From positions 62,001 through 126,000 of the forward strand of contig NZ_JBLBVM010000047.1 in NCBI RefSeq assembly GCF_047250385.1: 64,000 bases of DNA, written 5' to 3'. A program made the position numbers and the translations under genes. Under the pieces are notes generated by a model. That model did no database searches. It was not told the DNA's origin and saw nothing but the letters and a program-made list of their open reading frames with translations. Of the stretch, positions 24,548 through 32,169 are shown piece by piece (the first letter of the stretch is position 1; each line of letters opens with the position of its first letter). This stretch comes from Glaciecola sp047250385. Its GTDB lineage: Bacteria > Pseudomonadota > Gammaproteobacteria > Enterobacterales > Alteromonadaceae.

Positions 24548-26442
24548 TAATCCTTCTCAAATGTAATAGATTTTGCCAAAGCGATTTGTTCTTCAGGTTG
24601 TTCAGCTTTCAAAAGAACCACGTTCTGCATGACCAACACATCCATATCAGTTGCGAGAAAACACCGAATTGCGTCTTTTGGGCTACATACAGGCGGCTCA
24701 CCGCGAACGTTAAATGAAGTGTTGATGACCATTCCCACTCCCGTTAATGCTTTGAATTCGCTTATCAGGCGATGAAATTTAGGATTACTTTCTTTATGCA
24801 CTGTTTGCACACGTGCTGAATTATCGACATGAGTAATAGCGGGCACTGAGCTTCTAAGTTGTAATAACTTTTCCAAACCTGATGCCTGATTGTCTTTCAA
24901 ATCCAAACAATGCTCTGCTTTGACATCCGCAACAAGCAACATATAAGGGCTATCGACATCTATATCAAACCAACTAGTTGCATCTTCACTCAGAACTGCT
25001 GGCGCGAAGGGTCTAAAGGATTCACGCTGCTTAATTTTCAAATTCATTTGGGATTGCATTTGCGTATTCCTAGCGTCCCCAATTATTGAGCGGTTACCCA
25101 AAGCTCTTGGTCCAAACTCCATAGCATCTTGAAACCAGCCCACGACTTTACCATCGTTAATAAAAGCCGCTACTTGAGAAAAAAGACTTTCATCGTCTAA
25201 GACTGAAAAAGGTAAGGATTGAGAATGGCATGCTGCTTGAACTTCATCACTCGAATACTGACAACCAAGATAAGCACCTTTCATAAAATCTATTTTGTTT
25301 GTTCCCAGTGCTTGTTTCGGATGCTGATAATATTTATGCCAGACTTGTAAAGCAGCACCTATGGCACTGCCGGCATCGCCAGCGGCGGGTTGTATCCAAA
25401 TATTTTTAAAAGGTCCTTCTCGGCTCAGTCGACCATTTGCAACACAGTTTAACGCCACTCCGCCAGCCAAACATAAGTTATCACAAGCTGTTTTCTGGTG
25501 AATATGAGCCGCTATCTTTAATACAATCTCTTCTGTGACAACCTGAATAGAACGGGCGAGATCCATTTGCTTTTGTGTTGTCTCGCTATCGTAAGGATGA
25601 GGTTTGCCATCAAAGAGTGCGTGAAATTTTGCATTAGTCATTGTTTGACCAGCTGCATAATCAAAGTAATTTATATCCAGTGAAAAGCTACCATCCTCGC
25701 GAATATTCACTAATTTTTGCGTGATCAGGTCTACATACTTTGCTTCACCATAAGGAGCGAGACCCATCAATTTGTATTCACCACTGTTTACCTTAAACCC
25801 ACAATATTGGGTAAATGCGGAATACAATAAACCAAGGGAGTGCGGAAAGTGAATTTCAAACAATGGCGTGAGTTCACCCGATTTCCCTCTCCACGCAGAC
25901 GATGTAGCCCACTCGCCTACACCATCAAGACACAGTACAGCTGCATCATCGAACGGACTTGGGAAGTAGGCTGCGGCCGCGTGCGATTCATGATGCTCAC
26001 AAAAAAGAAGTTGAGGCACTTTAGGCTTTTTCTCTAGATTAAGTTCATGAGCATACGATGTGCCATTTATTAGTGCTCGTTGCTGGTGAATGAGCGTCCG
26101 TAATTCTTTGCGTAGCACTGATTTTAAATAAAGCTTTTCCTTCAACCAAATTGGCATGGCACGCAAAAACGAAAGAAAACCACGAGGTGCTGTCGCTAGA
26201 TAGGTTTCAAGAAGGCGTTCGAACTTTAGCAAGGGCTTATCATAAAATACGACTGCGTCTATCTCTTGTAAATTCGTGTTTGAACTTTTAAGGCAATATT
26301 GAATGGCTTGTGTGGGAAAGTTAGGATCATGTTTTATTCGACTAAAGCGCTCTTCTTGAGCGGCACATTGAATATCACCGTCGACGATTAATGCCGCGGC
26401 GCTATCATGATAGAAAGCTGATATCCCTAAAATTTTCGTCAT
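24547..26442 (-). CDS. NodU/SxtI-type O-carbamoyltransferase
   Basis: This 631-aa cytoplasmic enzyme belongs to the NodU/CmcH/SxtI family. The family uses carbamoyl phosphate and ATP to make carbamoyl-AMP and then moves the carbamoyl group to a hydroxyl. The N-terminal Kae1-like domain starts MTKILGISAFYHDSAAALI, has the metal-binding HHESHAAAAYFPSPF, and CLDGVGEWATSSAW. The C-terminal YrdC-like part contains MEFGPRALGNRSIIGDAR, FRPFAPAVL and NTSFNVRGEP. It is the first gene of a five-gene operon (carbamoyltransferase, SxtJ, DUF5989, GH13, GH31), and a LacI-type operator sits 92 bp upstream. The acceptor is unknown; the context suggests a sugar or envelope molecule linked to alpha-glucan use. 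Confidence 0.88.
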   Translation of the reverse strand: MTKILGISAFYHDSAAALIVDGDIQCAAQEERFSRIKHDPNFPTQAIQYCLKSSNTNLQEIDAVVFYDKPLLKFERLLETYLATAPRGFLSFLRAMPIWLKEKLYLKSVLRKELRTLIHQQRALINGTSYAHELNLEKKPKVPQLLFCEHHESHAAAAYFPSPFDDAAVLCLDGVGEWATSSAWRGKSGELTPLFEIHFPHSLGLLYSAFTQYCGFKVNSGEYKLMGLAPYGEAKYVDLITQKLVNIREDGSFSLDINYFDYAAGQTMTNAKFHALFDGKPHPYDSETTQKQMDLARSIQVVTEEIVLKIAAHIHQKTACDNLCLAGGVALNCVANGRLSREGPFKNIWIQPAAGDAGSAIGAALQVWHKYYQHPKQALGTNKIDFMKGAYLGCQYSSDEVQAACHSQSLPFSVLDDESLFSQVAAFINDGKVVGWFQDAMEFGPRALGNRSIIGDARNTQMQSQMNLKIKQRESFRPFAPAVLSEDATSWFDIDVDSPYMLLVADVKAEHCLDLKDNQASGLEKLLQLRSSVPAITHVDNSARVQTVHKESNPKFHRLISEFKALTGVGMVINTSFNVRGEPPVCSPKDAIRCFLATDMDVLVMQNVVLLKAEQPEEQIALAKSITFEKD

Positions 26443-26533
26443 TGCCTAACAACTTTTAATAAACCAAATAGTAGTTTACTGATATTTTTAACTTGAACTA
26501 GTCTAAAACAGTCAATTTGCCGGTTTTTCGCAT

Positions 26534-26547
26534 AGCATACGTATGCA
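26534..26547. promoter_or_regulatory. LacI-type operator (copy 2)
   Basis: AGCATACGTATGCA contains a perfect 12-bp palindrome, GCATACGTATGC. It lies between the divergent carbamoyltransferase (starts 26442) and SGNH (starts 26642) operons and could control both. It differs from the other two copies only in the outer positions. Confidence 0.75.
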
Positions 26548-26641
26548 ACAAGCTATTAACATGATTTTTACTCAGTTTTTAGGATAAACTAATCATCTAA
26601 AAAGTGGTTTATAGTATCAGTGCATGGGTGATTAAGGGAAT

Positions 26642-28570
26642 ATGTCGACAAATAAGCATAAAAGTCAGCAACAGAACATTGCAGCAAAACAAAACACTCT
26701 TAAACAAAGTAGACCTATCTTTTACCTCATTGCTATCGCACTTCCATTTGTATTATTACTCTTGTTGGAAGGCATTCTCCGACTAAGCAATTTTGGTCAT
26801 CATTATCCCTTGTTTATCGAATCCAGTTACAGCGAGGGTTATTTACAGCCAAATCCTGAGGTTGTGAAACGCTTCTTTCACAAAGCTGAATTTGCTCCTC
26901 CTGTCGGGCCTGATACCTATTTGTTTAAACGCGAGAAAGCTGCCGACAGTATTCGTATTGTTTTCATGGGCGGTTCAACCGCTGCGGGCTTCCCTTATGG
27001 GCGATTTGGATCGCCAGCAGGCATGTTAAATCAAAGACTAAAAGCACAATTTCCAAATAGGAACATCGAAATTATTTCAGTAGCGATGGCTAGCATCAAT
27101 AGCTATGCGCTCCTAGATTTCGTGGATGAAGTGATAGCCATCAAGCCCGATGCTGTTCTTATCTATGCTGGTCACAATGAGTATTTAGGTATCATGGGCG
27201 TTGGCTCTGTATATGCTTCGAATGGCAGTCATGCCGCAAATTTATTGTTTTTGAAATTAAAAGATCTACGCTTGTTCCAGTTAATTCAAACGCTCTATTA
27301 TGCGTTGTTTGACGATGCCTTATCGGACAACTCTATTGGTGCGAATAGCAGCGATAGCTCCCGCACAGTAATGGCCTCCGTCGCCAAAGAAAAGGCGATA
27401 CCTTTTGATTCAACTTTATTTAATCAAGGTGTTCAGCAGTTTGAGCAAAACATGCAAGCCATCTCCTCTTCATTCAACAAGGCTAAGATCCCGCTTTTCC
27501 TATCAAGCATTGCATCGAACGAAAAAGACTTAAGTCCCTTCTCATCATTCAACTCGCCTGAACTTGATAAGCTTTTGGATACTGAAAAACCACGTTCTCA
27601 ACGAAGGATCATTCAACAAGGCCAGGCCTTACTCGCTAAAGAAACGCACTCAGCCGATTTAGCCTATAAAGTAGCACAGGCGATGTTAGCTGAAGGCGAT
27701 GATAAAGCTGTAGACTATTTCCAGTTGGCAAGAGACTACGATCTACTGCGCTTCAGAGCCCCAAGTTTGTTCAATACTATTATTGAAAAAGTTGTAACGC
27801 AAAACCCCGATGCAGTGCTGGTGAACAGTGAACAATTTATTCGAGAAGACTCAAGTGACGCACTGATTGGCTCAGCTCATATGCTAGAGCATCTTCACCC
27901 AAATCCTCGAGGTTATTTTTTAATTGCAGAGGCTTTTTATCAAGCTATTCTGAATAACAATGAAAAACTCAATCTGAGCGACAACAAGCTAAACAGTGGA
28001 TTAATAAATAAGGTATCAATAGGCCGAGATCAAGCTTGGCGTAATATTCCACTATCCAAAGTGGACGAATTAGTAGCTGATTACAAAATTGAAACACTGA
28101 TGTCAGACTACCCATTTAGAAGCAGTAAAAAAGCGGTACCAGCACCAAAGAATAATACTGCGCTGGAATCGTTAGCGAAAAGAAGAATTGAGGGTGAACC
28201 CTGGCTAACAGGCCAACCTGAACTCTTAGTATTACTACAAAACCAAAATAATATAGCAGAAGCTGCCTTGGCCGCGGCCTTGTTATTTGATGCCTTACCA
28301 AATGAAATTGAAGCTGCACGTGTTGCGAGCCTGCTTTATCTAAAAACGAATGAATTAGGGCTTGCTGAATACTATGCTAGGCGCACCTTAGCGATAAGTA
28401 AGCTCAATAATAAACAAATGCAAAATATTGATTCAAACTACTACCTGACTTTGGCTGAAATTATTTTTAAATCCGGCAATACGAATGAAGCTATCGCGAT
28501 ACTAGATGAATTATTAAGTATGCAACCAAACAACCAGCGCGCACGTGCTATAAAACAACAAATACAATAG
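26642..28570 (+). CDS. Membrane-anchored SGNH/GDSL hydrolase with C-terminal TPRs (paralogue 1)
   Basis: This 642-aa protein has an N-terminal membrane segment (about residues 27-47), then an SGNH hydrolase domain. The nucleophile block is FMGGSTAAGFPYG, block III is YAGHNEYLG (GHNE instead of GxND), and the catalytic His lies in EHLHPNPRGYF. A C-terminal region of helical pairs resembles TPRs (LAEYYARRTLAISK and NTNEAIAILDELLSMQP). It should face the periplasm and remove an ester-linked group, possibly acyl or carbamoyl. It diverges from the carbamoyltransferase gene, recalling the GDSL gene sxtL beside sxtI-K. The second copy starts 8 bp after its stop. Confidence 0.85.
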   Translation: MSTNKHKSQQQNIAAKQNTLKQSRPIFYLIAIALPFVLLLLLEGILRLSNFGHHYPLFIESSYSEGYLQPNPEVVKRFFHKAEFAPPVGPDTYLFKREKAADSIRIVFMGGSTAAGFPYGRFGSPAGMLNQRLKAQFPNRNIEIISVAMASINSYALLDFVDEVIAIKPDAVLIYAGHNEYLGIMGVGSVYASNGSHAANLLFLKLKDLRLFQLIQTLYYALFDDALSDNSIGANSSDSSRTVMASVAKEKAIPFDSTLFNQGVQQFEQNMQAISSSFNKAKIPLFLSSIASNEKDLSPFSSFNSPELDKLLDTEKPRSQRRIIQQGQALLAKETHSADLAYKVAQAMLAEGDDKAVDYFQLARDYDLLRFRAPSLFNTIIEKVVTQNPDAVLVNSEQFIREDSSDALIGSAHMLEHLHPNPRGYFLIAEAFYQAILNNNEKLNLSDNKLNSGLINKVSIGRDQAWRNIPLSKVDELVADYKIETLMSDYPFRSSKKAVPAPKNNTALESLAKRRIEGEPWLTGQPELLVLLQNQNNIAEAALAAALLFDALPNEIEAARVASLLYLKTNELGLAEYYARRTLAISKLNNKQMQNIDSNYYLTLAEIIFKSGNTNEAIAILDELLSMQPNNQRARAIKQQIQ

Positions 28571-28578
28571 AACAGAGA

Positions 28579-30420
28579 ATGATGAAAACAGTCAAAAATA
28601 AAGCAGTAAAAAAGAACGCTGCAAAAAAGCAAACATTGCTTTTTTATACTATCGCATTGCTCATCCCCTTCGCATTTTTTGTGCTTTTGGAACTAGGCCT
28701 TCGTCTCGTGGGGTTTGGTCAACATGTGCCTTTATTCATCGACAACCCTGCTCATCCGAGTTATCAGTTACCTAGACCTGATGTGATGTCTCGCTATTTT
28801 CCCGCGAACGCGCCGCAACCATCGGTAACGATGGAAGCAAACTTTATTCTTAAAGAAAAACCCAAAAATGGATACCGAGTCATTGTGCAAGGTGGCAGCA
28901 CAGCAGCAGGTTTTCCATATGGTTTAGGTGCCAGTATTGCAGGCACATTAGATCAACGCTTAAAACCCAGTTTACCTGGCAAACATGTAGAAGTACTCAA
29001 CACTGCGATGTCAGCTGTAAATAGCTATACGCTTCTCGATTTGGCCGACGAAATCATTCAACAAAAACCCGATGCCGTATTGATTTATGCTGGTCATAAC
29101 GAATATTTAGGGATATTGGGTGTAGGCTCAAACTACACTGCCATGGGAGCAGGAACCAGTACTCGATGGTTTTTAAAGCTGAAGGACTTTAGGGTCTTCC
29201 AACTAATTCAAGATCTCTACTTTGGGCTATCGCAATCTAACGAAACAGCTTCACGTGCAGATTCAACTACTGATGCAAGTATAGAATCAAAAGGACAACA
29301 GTCTCGTACATTTATGGCTAAGGTAGCAAAAAATAAAGCGATACCTAAAGACTCCAGTGTTTATAAGCAAGGTCTTGAGCAGTTTGAAAATAACATGTCC
29401 ACCCTACTAGAAAAGTATCAACATGCCGGTATTCAGGTTTTTATTTCTACTATTGCGAGCAACTACTCCGGTCACCCGCCGTTTTCAAGTTTGCCATTAG
29501 AAGACAACTTTAAAACAATCGCTGATGAGATTTTTAATAACAAACAACAATTAAACGAAACGCAGCGGATCAGTAATTTAAAGAAAGCATCAAGCCAATT
29601 AATGAGCTCTAGCTCTGCAGATTTACATTTTAAATTAGCTAGGCTTGCCTTGAATCTAAATGACTTAAAGTTAGCAAAGCTGCACTTCGGGTTAGCACTC
29701 GAGCATGACCAATTGCGCTTCAGAGCACCATCCGCGATTAATGACATCATTCGTGAGCTTGCCCGTCAGTATGATGCAGCCCTTGTAGATGCTGAGAAAG
29801 AGCTAGCCATTCGCAGTCCCAATGGCATTATTGGTCGCACGATGATGTTGGAGCATTTACATCCTAACCTACAGGGTTACTTCGTGATTTCTAATGCCTT
29901 TTACAATGCCATTGCTAAGAACGCTTTAGATAAGAGCTTTGAGCTAAAACCCTTCTTAAATGTCAGCATAGAGAGAGCGTGGGAAGAACGGTTAATACTG
30001 CCACAAGAGGAGTACTATGGATTTGCGACCATTTTAAATCTCACCTCGGACTACCCGTTTACCGATAATCCACGCAAACCAACCTTGCCAAAACCAAGCG
30101 ATTGGCAGCAACAAGCAGGCTTAGATTTTTTCCTCAAAAAAGTGGATTGGTTGAACATGATGGAAGCGAGTCTGAATCGTTATAAGAGCCAGGGCAATCA
30201 AGTAATGATGGCAAAAACGATTCAAATTCTTGCAGATGCCCTTCCACATAATGGCCTGTACAACTTACAAATTGCAGAAATTAAATACAAGAAGAAACGC
30301 CTAAACGAATCCTTATATTACTACCGAAGAGCGAAGTTAGCTGGGGCAATTGGCGATGCGATAGATAATAATATAAGCGTGTTAGAAAATACCTTAAATA
30401 AGCAGAGCACCAAGCCTTAA
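28579..30420 (+). CDS. Membrane-anchored SGNH/GDSL hydrolase with C-terminal TPRs (paralogue 2)
   Basis: This 613-aa protein is a tandem paralogue of the gene just upstream, with the same plan. A Lys-rich lead and one membrane segment (about residues 23-42) are followed by nucleophile block QGGSTAAGFPYG, block III YAGHNEYLGILGVGS, and catalytic-His block EHLHPNLQGYF. Helical repeats end it (YNLQIAEIKYKKKRLNESLYYYRRAKLAG). The catalytic blocks are nearly identical to copy 1, while linkers and C-terminal parts differ, which suggests duplication with specialised substrates or partners. It is translated from the same transcript as copy 1. The true start is the ATG at 28579 or the next codon. Confidence 0.85.
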   Translation: MMKTVKNKAVKKNAAKKQTLLFYTIALLIPFAFFVLLELGLRLVGFGQHVPLFIDNPAHPSYQLPRPDVMSRYFPANAPQPSVTMEANFILKEKPKNGYRVIVQGGSTAAGFPYGLGASIAGTLDQRLKPSLPGKHVEVLNTAMSAVNSYTLLDLADEIIQQKPDAVLIYAGHNEYLGILGVGSNYTAMGAGTSTRWFLKLKDFRVFQLIQDLYFGLSQSNETASRADSTTDASIESKGQQSRTFMAKVAKNKAIPKDSSVYKQGLEQFENNMSTLLEKYQHAGIQVFISTIASNYSGHPPFSSLPLEDNFKTIADEIFNNKQQLNETQRISNLKKASSQLMSSSSADLHFKLARLALNLNDLKLAKLHFGLALEHDQLRFRAPSAINDIIRELARQYDAALVDAEKELAIRSPNGIIGRTMMLEHLHPNLQGYFVISNAFYNAIAKNALDKSFELKPFLNVSIERAWEERLILPQEEYYGFATILNLTSDYPFTDNPRKPTLPKPSDWQQQAGLDFFLKKVDWLNMMEASLNRYKSQGNQVMMAKTIQILADALPHNGLYNLQIAEIKYKKKRLNESLYYYRRAKLAGAIGDAIDNNISVLENTLNKQSTKP

Positions 30421-30513
30421 TTCAAAGCTCACAAAGCGCTCTTCGCACTGTACAGTGTTGAGCTGTATTCGCTATGACAATTCAGCTTGGTATTAATAAC
30501 TAAAGGATCTTAT

Positions 30514-30870
30514 ATGGCAAATTACATAGATGGTTTCACCCTACCAATTCAGCGCAGTCATATAAATGAATACCAAACTCTCGCTGAAAAAGTTGCCAAC
30601 ATATGGAAAGAACATGGTGCAATCGACTATAAAGAATATGTAGGAGACGACCTTTCATTTCAGGGGCTTCGTTCGTTTACAGATCTTGTTGAGGCTAATG
30701 AGGATGACTTTGTCGTATTTGGTTGGGTAACGTTTGAATCACGTGAGGCTCGAGATCTAGCTAACGCCAAGGTTGCCGCTGATCCAAGAATGGAAGAGCT
30801 AGTAGCTAAATCCAATTCAGGGTTCGACGCAGCTAAGATGGTTTACGGTGGGTTTAAGAGTTTAGTATAA
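30514..30870 (+). CDS. DUF1428 family protein (YbaA-like)
   Basis: This 118-aa small cytoplasmic protein fits the DUF1428/YbaA family, a dimeric alpha-beta (ferredoxin-like) fold of unknown function. Typical parts are YIDGFTLPI at the start, NIWKEHGAIDYKEYVGDD, VVFGWVTFESREARD and the AADPRMEEL end. The ATG at 30514 is chosen because AAGGAT lies just upstream and the YIDGF motif follows directly; the longer frame begins with TTG. It lies between the SGNH pair and the pullulanase operon but has no evident link to glycan use, so it is probably a bystander. Confidence 0.85.
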   Translation: MANYIDGFTLPIQRSHINEYQTLAEKVANIWKEHGAIDYKEYVGDDLSFQGLRSFTDLVEANEDDFVVFGWVTFESREARDLANAKVAADPRMEELVAKSNSGFDAAKMVYGGFKSLV

Positions 30871-30884
30871 AATGTGTTGTTACC

Positions 30885-31442
30885 CTACTCCGAAGCGGAG
30901 TAAGGATTTTCAGCTAGAATATAAGCACGCAGATCAGCCTTTTGAGACTGCGAGTTAAGCCACTCTCTTATTTCTTTTGCTTTTTCATATGATTCTTTAC
31001 CAAATTTTGATTCATATATGTCAGCAAAATTATTTGATGCACTTTGCTCCCTGACATTATTCTGCCAGTGCTGAGTTACCACGTTATTAATTGTACCTGC
31101 GATCCCTTCTGATTTTAGAAGTTCCCACTCTCCTTTATCTAACCATATTCCGCCAACGGCATTACTATAATCGATACGGTGACTGGTTTTTTCGGTTACT
31201 CTAAACTTTCTCATAATTGTGCCAGAAACAGGGCATAACATAGCGCCAGCTGTGTCCATCGCATCGTCTTCTGACCATTCAGAAGGTTTTGGAAATTGAT
31301 GTTCTGGGTTTTTCTCTTTCCAACTGACGAAATCCTCAACAAGAATCCAATTACCTCCGCAATTAGTGCAAGTATGCGCTCTAAATAGGCCATCAATGAA
31401 ACTAGGTCTTAACGCACCATTTTTACAACTTGTACAATTCAT
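30885..31442 (-). CDS. TFIIB-type zinc-ribbon protein
   Basis: This 185-aa protein carries an N-terminal zinc ribbon (C3, C6 in NCTSCKNGAL; C25, C28 in TCTNCGGNW). A second segment, MLCPVSGTIMRKF followed by GGIWLDKGEWELLKSEG, resembles the PF13453-type TFIIB zinc-ribbon pattern with fewer cysteines. The C-terminal part is helical and charged. Such proteins are widespread and uncharacterised. It converges on the DUF1428 gene, 14 bp away, and shares direction with the SRPBCC gene 51 bp upstream, so the two may be cotranscribed. Metal binding is predicted; function is not. Confidence 0.75.
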   Translation of the reverse strand: MNCTSCKNGALRPSFIDGLFRAHTCTNCGGNWILVEDFVSWKEKNPEHQFPKPSEWSEDDAMDTAGAMLCPVSGTIMRKFRVTEKTSHRIDYSNAVGGIWLDKGEWELLKSEGIAGTINNVVTQHWQNNVREQSASNNFADIYESKFGKESYEKAKEIREWLNSQSQKADLRAYILAENPYSASE

Positions 31443-31493
31443 AATATCTCCTTATTCGTTTTAATTTTATTGGCTATATAGCGGACAGGATGG

Positions 31494-31919
31494 CTAACTC
31501 CTGCCGTTTATTTTATGTTCTTCAACATGCCTTTTAAAGTTAGTCAGTATACCAAGCCAGCCCTGCCGTTGTTGCTCAGCTGAGTTTTCATCTTCTGTGT
31601 CGAAAGTCTGAACTACTTTCACGCCATTATTAGAATCTATAAATTCAATCATCACCGTACGGCCATCTTCTAGGGAATACTGAATTAATTTATGTAAGGT
31701 AATATGTGTGAACTCCCCTTCGAAATCAAATCCGAAAGAACCATCTTTAGCTTCCATTCGATAATTGAATTTACCACCTTCAACAAAATCAATCGTTGCT
31801 GAGGGGCAGCACCATTCTTCAATCGCAAAATTCCACTGAGTGATATCTTCAGGCGTTACCCAAGCTTCCCAGATAGTTTTTATAGGCGCTTCAATTACAA
31901 TCTCTATTGTGACTTTCAT
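31494..31919 (-). CDS. SRPBCC / AHSA1-like domain protein
   Basis: This 141-aa single-domain protein is of the START-like SRPBCC fold, AHSA1 subgroup. The opening MKVTIEIVIEAPIKTIWEAWVTPEDITQWN region, a central WCCPSATIDFVEGGKFNYRMEAKDG strand pair and the final GWLGILTNFKRHVEEHK helix are typical. Members bind small hydrophobic ligands or act in stress responses; no specific role can be read here. ATG 31919 with AGGA six bases upstream is preferred over longer starts. It is probably cotranscribed with the zinc-ribbon gene and appears unrelated to the flanking glycan genes. Confidence 0.85.
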   Translation of the reverse strand: MKVTIEIVIEAPIKTIWEAWVTPEDITQWNFAIEEWCCPSATIDFVEGGKFNYRMEAKDGSFGFDFEGEFTHITLHKLIQYSLEDGRTVMIEFIDSNNGVKVVQTFDTEDENSAEQQRQGWLGILTNFKRHVEEHKINGRS

Positions 31920-32098
31920 TACCATTCCTATAATTTGCCTATTGGCCAAGTCTCTTTTTAGCTAAGGCATTATTTTTTAATCGTTTTATATTAGCTGAGT
32001 TTTTTCTTAGTGCAATTAAGTTTTATCAGCTTATTCAAATATAGTTAGCTTAGCTACAAAACAACAAACAAATCCCGTGACAAAATTTGAAGCAAAAA

Positions 32099-32123
32099 AA
32101 AACCAGCGCTTAGCGCTGGTTTT
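32099..32123 (-). terminator. Terminator of the TonB receptor-pullulanase operon
   Basis: AACCAGCGC-TTA-GCGCTGGTT is a perfect 9-bp stem. On the minus strand it is followed by at least eight T. It lies about 47 bp past the pullulanase stop. Confidence 0.92.
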
Positions 32124-32169
32124 TGAATAATCACCCTAGTAAAGGCTAGCAATAAAGCTAGAGTAAACT

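Noticed and set aside
30446..30457. Perfect 12-bp palindrome CACTGTACAGTG between the SGNH and DUF1428 genes
   Set aside because: A single copy with no matching site elsewhere in the window and not a match to the SOS box, so it is not called as an operator.
30886..30902. TACTCCG-AAG-CGGAGTA hairpin at the end of the zinc-ribbon gene
   Set aside because: No T-tract on either strand and it overlaps coding sequence, so a terminator is not supported.
30514..31919. DUF1428, zinc-ribbon and SRPBCC genes as members of the glycan locus
   Set aside because: They lie within the locus span but lack the shared operator and any sugar-related domain, so they are treated as bystanders.
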